This document shows, piece after piece, positions 53,774 to 62,209 of a stretch of DNA of 64,000 nucleotides (positions are counted from its first letter, which is position 1; every line of letters starts with the position of its first letter). This DNA comes from JAUYQR01 sp963822435 (GTDB taxonomy: Bacteria > Pseudomonadota > Alphaproteobacteria > Rhodobacterales > Rhodobacteraceae), in NCBI GenBank assembly GCA_963822435.1, contig CAWGHN010000002.1:62001-126000 (forward strand), in the 5' to 3' direction. The notes beneath the pieces are model-generated. The model saw nothing but the letters and a program-made list of their open reading frames with translations, had not been told where the DNA came from and made no database searches. Made by a program: the position numbers and the translations under genes.

Positions 53774-55342
53774 TCAGTCGGAAAATCCGGCAGCCTGAAG
53801 CGCGGAACGAATCCTGTTGCGAAAATCTGCGTCCGAGAATGGCATTGACGTCAGATATTGGGTGATCGACGGGTCTGGTCGGACTTCACGCACGACGCGC
53901 GCCCAATGCGCGGCGGCTTCGGCCCGACCGTCAAGCTGGCACATTCCTACCGCCGCTATCACGATGGCGAAATGGCTGGTCGCAGTGCGCGCCGCCAGAA
54001 CCGCCAGGTCGGCTGCGGACGCATAGTCGCCATCAATTCCGAAGGATAGCGCCTTCATCGTTCGCATCGGGGCAAGCAGCGGATCAAGCGGGCTAAGCCC
54101 GATCGCCATATCAATACCCGCACGAGTTGCGACCGTCTGGCAGCGGACCACTTGCAGGAACGCCCGCGAGTAATGGCCCTTGGCATAGTTCGGGCTCAAC
54201 TCCACCGACCTGTCCAGCCACACCAGCCCATCATCCGGACTACCGGTCAGAATGTGCAACCGCCCCATCGCGGCGTTGGCATAGGGATCAAGCGGGTCCA
54301 ACTCGATGCTGCGCTCGGCTGCAAATCTGACGGCGTCCAGTGCGGCTTGGCGGTCCGGCACATACCCCATCATCGCGTCCTGAAAACTCGTGAACGCCCG
54401 GGCTGCAAACGCCGTGGAGAAGCCGGGGTCAAGATCGGTTGCGCGCCGGAAAAGACTGCCCGCAATCGCATTGTCATGCGCGTTGAACCGATACACATGA
54501 CTTAAGCCGAGGTGATAAGCCTCCCAGGCATCCAGATGCTCGACGGGCTTGCCGCGCGCCAGCGCCGCTTCTGTCTGCGGGATCTGCAGATCCAGTGCCG
54601 CGATGACCGCGCCCACAATCTCATGCCGGACGGCGTGCACGTCGCCGATGGGCCGCTCGAAACGGTCTGACCAGATCAATCCCCCGCTCCGGGTATCGAC
54701 AAGATCGACACTCACCTCCAACTGCGTGCCGAAAAGCTCGACACGCCCGGAAAGGCAATAGCTCGCCCCCAGAACACTGTGCAGCCCGCCAAGGTCCACA
54801 TCGGCGTTGCGGAACCGGAACGTGGATTCGCGCGCAATCACCCGCAACCAGCGCAGGCGGGCCAGCGACGAAATGATGTCGGCCGGGATTGCATCGCCCA
54901 GGCTGGCAAAACCATCCGGCAAACCGCTCCGGCTGAATGGCAGGACTGCAACGGTGGGCCTGTCACCACGTCCATCCGCAACGACAGGTCGTTCTGCCTG
55001 TGGTGTGGGCCCGCTGATTGCGACTTCCGTCGGTCTGATCCTGACCGGCGCAACAAAGCGGTGACCAACGCCGCGAACAGTTCGGATGAATTCTTGCCTG
55101 TCCCCGTCATCCCCAAGCGCCTTGCGAACCGCCTTCAACGCGGTCGAGACGGCGGCGTCCGAAATGAATCGCCCGGCCCAGACCGCCGCGATCATTTCGT
55201 CCTTGCTGATGACCCGTTCGTTGTTCTCGACCAGAAGGCGCAGCAGCCTGAAAACCTTGGGTTCAAGTTTGACTGGCCCCGACGCCGTCCGAAGCTCGGC
55301 GCGATCTGTGTCCAGGTCAAACGGGTCAAATTGAAGCCTCAT
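53774..55342 (-). CDS. winged-helix (CadC/OmpR-type) regulator with TolB-like and TPR domains
   Basis: The 522-residue protein has an N-terminal OmpR/PhoB winged helix (about residues 1-100: LEPKVFRLLRLLVENNERVI, then VRGVGHRFVAPV). A TolB-like domain follows (VAVLPFSRSG, GDAIPADIISSLARLRWLRV; about 130-260), then TPR-like helical repeats (SIELDPLDPYANAAMGRLHI). No membrane helix is evident, unlike CadC. It probably controls the neighbouring decarboxylase, sulfotransferase and fusion genes. ATG 55342 is preferred over TTG 55357. Confidence 0.8.
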   Translation of the reverse strand: MRLQFDPFDLDTDRAELRTASGPVKLEPKVFRLLRLLVENNERVISKDEMIAAVWAGRFISDAAVSTALKAVRKALGDDGDRQEFIRTVRGVGHRFVAPVRIRPTEVAISGPTPQAERPVVADGRGDRPTVAVLPFSRSGLPDGFASLGDAIPADIISSLARLRWLRVIARESTFRFRNADVDLGGLHSVLGASYCLSGRVELFGTQLEVSVDLVDTRSGGLIWSDRFERPIGDVHAVRHEIVGAVIAALDLQIPQTEAALARGKPVEHLDAWEAYHLGLSHVYRFNAHDNAIAGSLFRRATDLDPGFSTAFAARAFTSFQDAMMGYVPDRQAALDAVRFAAERSIELDPLDPYANAAMGRLHILTGSPDDGLVWLDRSVELSPNYAKGHYSRAFLQVVRCQTVATRAGIDMAIGLSPLDPLLAPMRTMKALSFGIDGDYASAADLAVLAARTATSHFAIVIAAVGMCQLDGRAEAAAHWARVVREVRPDPSITQYLTSMPFSDADFRNRIRSALQAAGFSD

Positions 55343-55475
55343 GTCAAAACCTAGCAAATCCGCACGCGCCGCTCAACAAATCCTCAGCCAGCCCTCAAGC
55401 AGCGCCATGATCCCGGGCGTAGTCTTCCTTCAGACAGACCCGAACCGGCGCGGAACGCAAAAAGGAAGACCAGCC

Positions 55476-55751
55476 ATGATCCGTACATCCGATGACACCG
55501 CGACCCCGACACCATCCATGGACGTGCTTGAAAAACTCTGGTGGTTCGCAACGTCGATTGTCGCCACCCCCCGTGCAGCCCGCGCCGCCCTGCAGAAGGT
55601 CGAGGTTGCGCATACCTCGCGTTGCACCCTCGCCTCCGTCGCAGGGCCGGATTGTCACGATACCGGCATTGACCCCTCTGATGCCACGGGGGTCGCGTCA
55701 TGGCAGCCCGACTTGCCGTTCTTCATGCAACATGGGTTCGGCCGGAGATGA
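55476..55751 (+). CDS. small hypothetical protein divergent from the winged-helix regulator
   Basis: A 91-residue frame starts at ATG 55476 with AAGGAAG upstream. The N-terminal half is helical (MDVLEKLWWFATSIVATPRA); the rest is Cys/His-containing (TSRCTLASVAGPDCHDTG). No family is recognised. The good ribosome-binding site and location between the regulator and sulfotransferase support a real gene. About 250 bases without a gene follow before the sulfotransferase. Confidence 0.5.
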   Translation: MIRTSDDTATPTPSMDVLEKLWWFATSIVATPRAARAALQKVEVAHTSRCTLASVAGPDCHDTGIDPSDATGVASWQPDLPFFMQHGFGRR

Positions 55752-56002
55752 AGCAGGCAACGCAGGCGGAAGCGGCACTTGCCCGCGCAAACGCCCTGCG
55801 ACGGCCATGACAGCCAGAAGTATTGTCAATTGGGCCGAACTGACCAGCACGCGAAAGGCAACCGTTCCGCCAGCAGCCAAAACGTGGCGAAGTTGGCGTT
55901 AGACATGAAGGGGCCTTCAGGTCTACGCTTTTCCAAACGGGCGCGCTCAGACCCAAGGCGCTCAGTGCTTCAGGATCCCTGCACCAGGCGGACCTTATTG
56001 CC

Positions 56003-56914
56003 ATGACAATCCCTGCTCCTGTGATTGCCCCCGCAGCACGCATTTATCGCGGCGGGATCACGCGCCCGGAACGCTGGGAAACGTGGGTCCCCAACAAGGG
56101 CGACATTCTCGTTTGCACACCCCCCAAATGCGGCACGACCTGGACACAGACGATGCTCGCAATGCTTGTTCACGGCGGGGCAGATTTGCCCGTCAGGCTG
56201 CCGGTGCTTTCACCTTGGGTTGACGCAGACCTGGGCGTCCCTGCGACCGAGGTTGCGGCAGCGCTTGCCGCTCAAACGGGGCGCCGGGTGGTCAAGACGC
56301 ATGCCCCCGCTGACGGCTTTCCGATCTGGGACGGCGTGACAGTGATTGCCGTCTATCGCCACCCGCTAGATGTCTTTTTCTCCTTGAGAAATCATACCGC
56401 TAACAGGAGTATTGTCGACAACGACGACATGCTGACATGGCCTGTGGCGCGCTCGATCGGGGCCTATGTTAGCAACCCATCGGACCACAACGACGTTGCC
56501 GAAGACAATTTGATGAATCTGGCAATGCACTACGCAAACACGGTGCTTTCCGGCAGATTGCCTGATCTGAAACTGTTCCACTATTCCGATATGGTCCGCG
56601 ACGCGCGCCGCACGGTCGAGGCGTTGGCAGCGGCGGCGGGGATTGATGCCAACCCCGGCGTAATTGATGCGGTGACCAGGGCCACCGCTTTCGGTGCGAT
56701 GAAAGCCAAGGCCGTGGATTACGCGCCTGTGGGCGGCACGGGTTTTTGGAAGTCTGATGAGAATTTCTTTGAGTCCGCCAGTTCAAACAAATGGGACGGA
56801 AGGCTTGCCGAAGACGATCTCGCATTTTATCGACAACGGCTTGAACAGTTGATCCCGGATGCCCGCGCTCGAAACTGGCTTGAAAACGGGGGCGGACAAC
56901 ATTCAATAAATTGA
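56003..56914 (+). CDS. PAPS-dependent sulfotransferase family protein
   Basis: The 303-residue protein contains the 5'-phosphosulfate loop CTPPKCGTTWTQTMLAMLVH and the 3'-phosphate element VIAVYRHPLDVFFSLRNH (Arg...Ser). Both are hallmarks of cytosolic-type sulfotransferases (PF00685). A C-terminal GTGFWKSDENFF segment resembles the family's RKGxxGDWK. It transfers sulfate from PAPS to a hydroxyl or amine acceptor. The acceptor is unknown. It lies 168 bases before the adenylation-carrier-acyltransferase gene on the same strand. Confidence 0.87.
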   Translation: MTIPAPVIAPAARIYRGGITRPERWETWVPNKGDILVCTPPKCGTTWTQTMLAMLVHGGADLPVRLPVLSPWVDADLGVPATEVAAALAAQTGRRVVKTHAPADGFPIWDGVTVIAVYRHPLDVFFSLRNHTANRSIVDNDDMLTWPVARSIGAYVSNPSDHNDVAEDNLMNLAMHYANTVLSGRLPDLKLFHYSDMVRDARRTVEALAAAAGIDANPGVIDAVTRATAFGAMKAKAVDYAPVGGTGFWKSDENFFESASSNKWDGRLAEDDLAFYRQRLEQLIPDARARNWLENGGGQHSIN

Positions 56915-57082
56915 ATTCCCTTGAGAAGGAAAGAGTCTCCCTGCGCTCCGGCGGCATTTCGGTCGTCAGGGCAGCAATCAGCGAACCGCCACCTGCCGCC
57001 CTTGCCGGCCGGCCAACCTGCGGCATAACCTGCGAAACAGCCCATGCCCACAAGACGCTGGCCATAGTTTTGTCCACAATCC

Positions 57083-59560
57083 ATGTTAACCAAAGCTGAA
57101 ATTCCTTTCAACGAGACCAACGTGACATTTCAACACCTTCAGGCCACTGCGCTGGTCCGCAAGAATTCCCTCGCCTTTGTTGAACAGGTTTTCACCCTTC
57201 AGGCCGCGCGGCAATTGGTGGTGCTGGTTTCTGACGCCACCCACGCACAGGCGCTGCCGGGGCTGACCGTCGACCGCTGCATCGTTCCCGATGATCGGAC
57301 CGGCTGGTTCAGCGCGCACTACCCGCTGTCGCACGACGACATCCCCGCGCAGGTGACCTATACTTCGGGCACCGAAGGCCAGCCAAAGGGCATCCTGCTG
57401 ACCGCAGCAAACCTCGCCGACGCTGCCCAGCGGATCATCTCACAGATGGGCATGACGTCCGAAATCCGCGAATATGTCGGCGTGCCCGCCACGTTCAGCT
57501 TCGGCATGGCGCGCTATCGTGCGATCAGTGCCGTCGGCGGCATGGCCTACCTGCCGCCGCGCGGTTTCGATCCGGCCGAGCTTGCCCGCATGTTGGCCGC
57601 AGGCGAGGTGAATTCCCTTGCCGTGGTGCCCACCCTGCTGCGCATCCTGCTGGCTTCGCCCGAACTGATCCGCGCCGCTGGCGCCAGGTTGCGGTGGATG
57701 GAAATCGGCTCGCAGCACATGACCGCTGACGAAAAGCGGGCTGTCCGCGCGCTTTTTCCCAATGCCGTGATCGTCCAGCACTACGGCCTGACCGAAGCCT
57801 CCCGCAGCACCTTCCTGTCCCTGTCGCAAACCCCTGATCATCTTCTCGGTTCGGTCGGTTGCGCGGTCGGGCGCACCGAAGTGCAGATCGGTGATGACGG
57901 TCGCATCCGCATCCGCGGCCCGCATGTTGCACGGTCGCGCATCGACGCCGACGGTTTGCACGATCTTCAGGATGCCGATGGCTGGCTTCAGACCAATGAC
58001 ATGGGGCACATCCGCGACGGCCACCTGTTCTTCGACGGCCGCGCCGATGACCTGATCAATTGCGGCGGCGTGAAACTGGTCCCGGACCAGTTGGAAGACC
58101 GCATCCGGCTGCGGCTCGACCCCGGCATGCAGGTGGCCGTGGCCCGCGTGGCCGATATCCAGCGCGGCGATGGCATCCTGGTGGCGGTTCAGGCCGCCCC
58201 CTCGGCCACCGCCGCCGTGACGAAGGCCGCCGTCGCCGCCTTGCAGGACATGGGCATTGCCGCCGGCAGCGCGCTCCACGTCATCGCGGTGGACCGTCTG
58301 CCCGTCACCGCCACCGGCAAGGTGCAACGGCGCGTGTTGTCCGAACAATTTGCCGCGCGTCAGCCCGACCCGCTCCCGCCTGACGCAGCCGCCTCCGCCA
58401 GCAAAAGTGACGTGCTTTCGCTTTTCCGGCACGAGTTTCCGGGCCAGACTGTCGGCCCCAACGACAGCTTTGAAACGCTCGGTGGCGATTCACTGCGTTA
58501 CATCCAGTTCAGCCTCGCCTTTGAACAAAGCTTCGGCCAATTGCCTGTCGCTTGGGAAAAACTCAGCGTGGCCGAGTTGCAGCGCGATGTCGCCGTTGTG
58601 AAAAAGACAATCTGGCGTCGGCTCGAAGCCGCCACGCTGACCCGTGCGTTTTTCGTCGTCTGCATCGTGGCATTGCATACCGAAGCCTTCATATACAGCC
58701 CGAACAATGGTGCCGCCTATTTCCTGATCCTGTTGGGGGGCTACTCCCTCACCCGGTTCCAACTGCCGGAAATCATCCGCACAGGCAACGTCAAGACGTT
58801 GCTTGGCACGGTGATCTACGTCGCGGTTCCCACCGTGATCCTTGTGGCCTTGCTGGAAGTGGTAACCCGAAAGTTCGAACTCCCGACACTTCTGCTTTAT
58901 TCCAACTACGTCGATCCACACCAACTGCGTGGCTTTCTGTTCTATTTCATGGAAATCTACATCCAGTTGTTCCTTGCTGCGGCGGTTTTGTTTTCGCTCG
59001 CACCGCTGCGAGAGGCGTTCCGGACCCGTCCGATGCAAAGCGCGGTGACCCTCTTGCTGGCGGTCATCCTTCTTGATCACACGGTCGAATACTTCTGGAA
59101 CGGCGATTACAACTACCATCGCACGCCGTGGCACTATGGCTGGGCCTTCACGCTTGGCATTGTTGTCGCAAGCGCCACCGATACGCGGTCTCGGCTTGTT
59201 GCGATGGCTTGCGCGATTGGCGTGGTTCTGCTTGCGTGGGGGCCGATTACGGCGGCAGCCTACGTTGCCGGCGGCTGCGCTGTCGTGCTCTTCGTGCGCA
59301 GCATCACGGTGCCAGCGCCAGCAAAGATCGTCATCGGCGAAATTGCCGGCGCGTCCTTGTTCATCTTCCTGTGCCACGAGCCGACGATGGATCTGGTGAG
59401 AAAGATCTTCGGCGAAAACCGGCCCTGGACCGAACTGTTCGCCTCCATAGTCGTCGGCATTGTCGTCGCCCACGTCTATGCGCTGGTCCATCGCACGGCC
59501 CTGACCACCTTTGTCGGGGTGCGGGATGCGAAAAAGGGTCTGACCAATCAAAGCCCGTAA
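57083..59560 (+). CDS. adenylation-carrier-acyltransferase 3 membrane fusion protein
   Basis: This 825-residue protein has three modules. Residues about 20-440 form a compact adenylation domain: A3 TSGTEGQPKG (94-103), A5 QHYGLTEASR, A7/A8 TNDMGHIRDG and FDGRADDLINCGGVKL, A10 TATGKVQRR (Lys413). It lacks roughly the first 40-60 residues of usual A domains. Residues about 445-510 are a carrier domain with FETLGGDSLRYIQF (Ser470 for phosphopantetheine). Residues about 515-815 hold 8-10 helices with AT3 features: a TM1 His (CIVALHTEAF), GGYSLTRFQLPEI and FIFLCHEPTMDLV. Inference: it activates an acid, loads its own arm and transfers it to a membrane or periplasmic acceptor. The start codon lacks a clear Shine-Dalgarno. 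Confidence 0.8.
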   Translation: MLTKAEIPFNETNVTFQHLQATALVRKNSLAFVEQVFTLQAARQLVVLVSDATHAQALPGLTVDRCIVPDDRTGWFSAHYPLSHDDIPAQVTYTSGTEGQPKGILLTAANLADAAQRIISQMGMTSEIREYVGVPATFSFGMARYRAISAVGGMAYLPPRGFDPAELARMLAAGEVNSLAVVPTLLRILLASPELIRAAGARLRWMEIGSQHMTADEKRAVRALFPNAVIVQHYGLTEASRSTFLSLSQTPDHLLGSVGCAVGRTEVQIGDDGRIRIRGPHVARSRIDADGLHDLQDADGWLQTNDMGHIRDGHLFFDGRADDLINCGGVKLVPDQLEDRIRLRLDPGMQVAVARVADIQRGDGILVAVQAAPSATAAVTKAAVAALQDMGIAAGSALHVIAVDRLPVTATGKVQRRVLSEQFAARQPDPLPPDAAASASKSDVLSLFRHEFPGQTVGPNDSFETLGGDSLRYIQFSLAFEQSFGQLPVAWEKLSVAELQRDVAVVKKTIWRRLEAATLTRAFFVVCIVALHTEAFIYSPNNGAAYFLILLGGYSLTRFQLPEIIRTGNVKTLLGTVIYVAVPTVILVALLEVVTRKFELPTLLLYSNYVDPHQLRGFLFYFMEIYIQLFLAAAVLFSLAPLREAFRTRPMQSAVTLLLAVILLDHTVEYFWNGDYNYHRTPWHYGWAFTLGIVVASATDTRSRLVAMACAIGVVLLAWGPITAAAYVAGGCAVVLFVRSITVPAPAKIVIGEIAGASLFIFLCHEPTMDLVRKIFGENRPWTELFASIVVGIVVAHVYALVHRTALTTFVGVRDAKKGLTNQSP

Positions 59561-59581
59561 GGCGCAGTTGTCATGCGCCTT
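59559..59581. terminator. possible bidirectional terminator between the fusion gene and glpR
   Basis: An 8-bp stem (AAGGCGCA / TGCGCCTT, loop GTTGTCA) spans both stop codons of the convergent genes. No T-run is present, so function is uncertain. Confidence 0.3.
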
Positions 59582-60344
59582 GCACCTCGGCCACGCTGAC
59601 CTCGGTTCCCCAGCCCTCGCATTTCCGCGCCAGATCGGCGGGCAGGGGGAGGTCGGTGAACATCATCGTGATCTCCGATAGCGACGCAAGCCGGGCGGGT
59701 GCCGAACGGTCCAGTTTGGAATGGTCGCACACCAGATGCACCTTGCGCGATTGCCGGATGATTGCCTTCGACACCCGCACTTCGGCCAGATCGAAGTCCA
59801 GAAGGTCGCCGTCGCGGTCCAGTGCCGATACCCCGATCACCGCGTAATCCACCTTGAACTGTTCGAAGAACTGCGTCGTCAACTCGCCGACCAACCCGCC
59901 ATCGGTGCGGCGCAGCGCACCGCCCGCCACGACGATCTCGCAGCCCGGATTGCCCACAAGAATATTGGCCACGTTCATGTTGTTGGTGATGACGGTGATG
60001 TTGCGGTGCGTCAGCAATTCGCGCGCCACGGCCTCGGTGGTCGTGCCAAGGTTCATGATCAGGCTGCAATTGTCCGGAATGGCCGCCGCACAGGCGCGCG
60101 CGATGGCAGCCTTTGCCGCCTCGTTCATCCGCCGCCGCGCCTCATAGCCGATGTTGGCCACCCCGGTGCGGACCACCGCGCCGCCATGCACCCGGTCCAG
60201 ATGCCCGGCATCCGCCAGATCCGAAAGGTCGCGGCGGATCGTTTGCAACGTCACGTCGAAACGCTGCGCAAGATCCTCCACCGCCACGCGCCCCTCGGCG
60301 CGGGCCAGTTCCAGTATCTCGGTCTGCCGGAAGCTGAGCGCCAC
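59571..60344 (-). CDS. glpR: DeoR-family glycerol-3-phosphate regulon repressor
   Basis: The 257-residue DeoR-type protein has an N-terminal helix-turn-helix (LARAEGRVAVEDLAQRFDVT, then LQTIRRDLSDLADAGHLDRV) and a sugar-phosphate-binding C-domain (NLGTTTEAVARELL, then VIGVSALDRDGDLLDFD). GTG 60344 follows AGAGGAAGG and gives standard GlpR length. Divergent from glpD-glpST, it should repress them when glycerol-3-phosphate is absent. Confidence 0.9.
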   Translation of the reverse strand: MALSFRQTEILELARAEGRVAVEDLAQRFDVTLQTIRRDLSDLADAGHLDRVHGGAVVRTGVANIGYEARRRMNEAAKAAIARACAAAIPDNCSLIMNLGTTTEAVARELLTHRNITVITNNMNVANILVGNPGCEIVVAGGALRRTDGGLVGELTTQFFEQFKVDYAVIGVSALDRDGDLLDFDLAEVRVSKAIIRQSRKVHLVCDHSKLDRSAPARLASLSEITMMFTDLPLPADLARKCEGWGTEVSVAEVQGA

Positions 60345-60430
60345 GTTGCCTTCCTCTTTCTTCGGATTGCCGCCGTTTTGGTTCTGCCACGGCGCAAAGC
60401 CGCTGTCAGCGTTTTTGTGATGCGCGCGGA

Positions 60431-60539
60431 TTTTCGTTTTATAGGATTTTGCCGCAACGCAGCGTCGCAACTGCAGAAGAATCTGCCCAATCTGCGCGTT
60501 TATGTTCGGTTTCAGAAAAGCCGCGCATAAACGAAAAAA
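60431..60539. promoter_or_regulatory. putative GlpR operators between glpR and glpD
   Basis: Three TTTCG/CGAAA-type sites occur: TTTTCGTTTTATA (60431-60443), CGTTTATGTTCGG (60497-60509) and CATAAACGAAAAAA (60526-60539). CGTTTATG and CATAAACG are exact inverted copies 21 bases apart, and TATGTTCG resembles the E. coli GlpR half-site. A TTGACG (60544-60549) just after may be the glpD -35. Repression of both divergent genes is the expected result. Confidence 0.55.
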
Positions 60540-60594
60540 GCGGTTGACGGAATCGTGACGATGATCCCTTCTACCGCCCGGGGAGGAACCCGCA

Positions 60595-62199
60595 TTGACA
60601 GCGACTTCGACAGAGATCGTCAGCGATCTCTTCATCATTGGTGGTGGCATAAACGGCTGCGGCATTGCCCGCGACGCCACGGGCCGTGGCCTGTCGGTCA
60701 CGCTGGCGGAACAGGGCGACCTTGCCCAAGGCACGTCCTCCGCCTCGACCAAGCTCTTTCACGGCGGTCTGCGCTACCTTGAATACTTTGAATTCCGGCT
60801 GGTGCGCGAAGCCTTGGAAGAGCGCGAAACCCTGCTCGTCGCGATGCCCCACATCTCGTGGCCGATGCGTTTTGTGTTGCCGCTGTCACCGGGAATGCGG
60901 TTTGAATCCGATACCCCCACGTCACGCCTGCTGCGTTGGGTGATGCCGTGGGCCAAGGGCCGCCGTCCGGCCTGGCTGATCCGCCTTGGCCTTTTCATGT
61001 ATGACACGATGGGCGGCCGCAAGATCCTGCCCGCCGCCCGCAGCCTTGATCTCACGCGCGATGCCGCTGGCCGGCCCCTGAAGCCCGAGTTTCGCCGCGC
61101 CTTCGAATACTCCGACTGCTGGGTCGAAGACTCCCGCCTCGTCGCGCTCAACGCCCGCGATGCCGCCCAGCGCGGCGCCCGCATCATGACCCGCACAAAG
61201 GTAGTCACCGCCGAACGGCAGGGTGATCTGTGGCATCTCACCACCGAAGGCCCCGATGGCCGCCACCACCACAAGGCCCGCGCCTTGGTCAACGCCGGCG
61301 GCCCCTGGGTCGAGGATATCATCCGCAATGTCGCCCGGATCAATTCATCGGAAGGCGTGCGCCTTGTTCGCGGCAGCCACATCGTCACGAAAAAGCTGTT
61401 CGACCATGACCGCTGCTATTTCTTCCAGGGCAGCGATGGCCGCATCATCTTTGCCATCCCCTACGAGCAGGATTTCACCCTGATTGGCACCACCGACAAG
61501 GACCACAAGGGCGCCCCGAAAGAAGCCGTCTGCACCGACGAAGAGCGGGATTACCTCCTCGCCTTCGCATCGCAATACTTCGCCAGACCCGTCACCCGCG
61601 ACGATGTCGTCTGGACCTATTCCGGTGTTCGCCCGCTCTATAACGACGGCGCGAAATCAGCCACCGCCGCCACCCGCGACTACGTCCTCAGCCTCGACGA
61701 CACCGGCCCGCCGCTCCTGAACGTGTTCGGCGGCAAGATCACCACCTACCGCCGCCTTGCCGAATCCGCTCTGGCGAAACTGCACCCGTTCTTCCCGAAG
61801 GCCAAACCGGCATGGACCGCGCGCGTTCCTCTTCCGGGCGGCGACTTCCCGCATGACGGCGTGGCCGAACTGACCGCCAGGCTGGCCGCGCAATACCCCT
61901 TCCTCACGCCCTACTGGGCTGGCCGGATGATCCGGGCTTACGGCACCGACGCCTTCCTCATCCTGGGCAATGCCGGCACGCCTGCGGCCCTTGGCACCGA
62001 TTTCGGCGCCACCCTGACCGAGGTTGAAGTGCGCTGGCTGATGACCAGGGAATACGCCTCGACGGCCACCGATGTGGTCTGGCGGCGGTCGAAACTGGGG
62101 CTGAGGATGAGCCAGGATCAGATCACGGCGCTGGACCATTTCATGCAGATGAACGGGTCAGGCACCGCGTCGCGGGCGATCAGCCCGGCGGCGGAATAG
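60595..62199 (+). CDS. glpD: aerobic glycerol-3-phosphate dehydrogenase
   Basis: The 534-residue FAD enzyme has the N-terminal dinucleotide motif DLFIIGGGINGCGIARDATG, FAD contact GTSSASTKLFHGGLRYLE and C-terminal NVFGGKITTYRRLAESAL. It oxidises glycerol-3-phosphate to dihydroxyacetone phosphate at the membrane, feeding the quinone pool. The start is TTG 60595, supported by GGGAGGAA 8 bases upstream. It is followed at 10 bases by glpS. Confidence 0.95.
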   Translation: MTATSTEIVSDLFIIGGGINGCGIARDATGRGLSVTLAEQGDLAQGTSSASTKLFHGGLRYLEYFEFRLVREALEERETLLVAMPHISWPMRFVLPLSPGMRFESDTPTSRLLRWVMPWAKGRRPAWLIRLGLFMYDTMGGRKILPAARSLDLTRDAAGRPLKPEFRRAFEYSDCWVEDSRLVALNARDAAQRGARIMTRTKVVTAERQGDLWHLTTEGPDGRHHHKARALVNAGGPWVEDIIRNVARINSSEGVRLVRGSHIVTKKLFDHDRCYFFQGSDGRIIFAIPYEQDFTLIGTTDKDHKGAPKEAVCTDEERDYLLAFASQYFARPVTRDDVVWTYSGVRPLYNDGAKSATAATRDYVLSLDDTGPPLLNVFGGKITTYRRLAESALAKLHPFFPKAKPAWTARVPLPGGDFPHDGVAELTARLAAQYPFLTPYWAGRMIRAYGTDAFLILGNAGTPAALGTDFGATLTEVEVRWLMTREYASTATDVVWRRSKLGLRMSQDQITALDHFMQMNGSGTASRAISPAAE

Positions 62200-62209
62200 G
62201 GGGCGATGA

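Noticed and set aside
55665..55695. CCCCTCTGATGCCAC resembles the tRNA-Ala 3' end (CCCCTCTGCTCCAC), a possible att repeat
   Set aside because: The match is short with mismatches and lies within a predicted small gene; no second feature supports integration there.
56911..57099. A 62-codon frame between the sulfotransferase and the fusion gene, considered as a missing N-terminus of the adenylation domain
   Set aside because: Its product has no similarity to an A-domain start, and an in-frame TAG at 57065 blocks extension of the fusion gene upstream.
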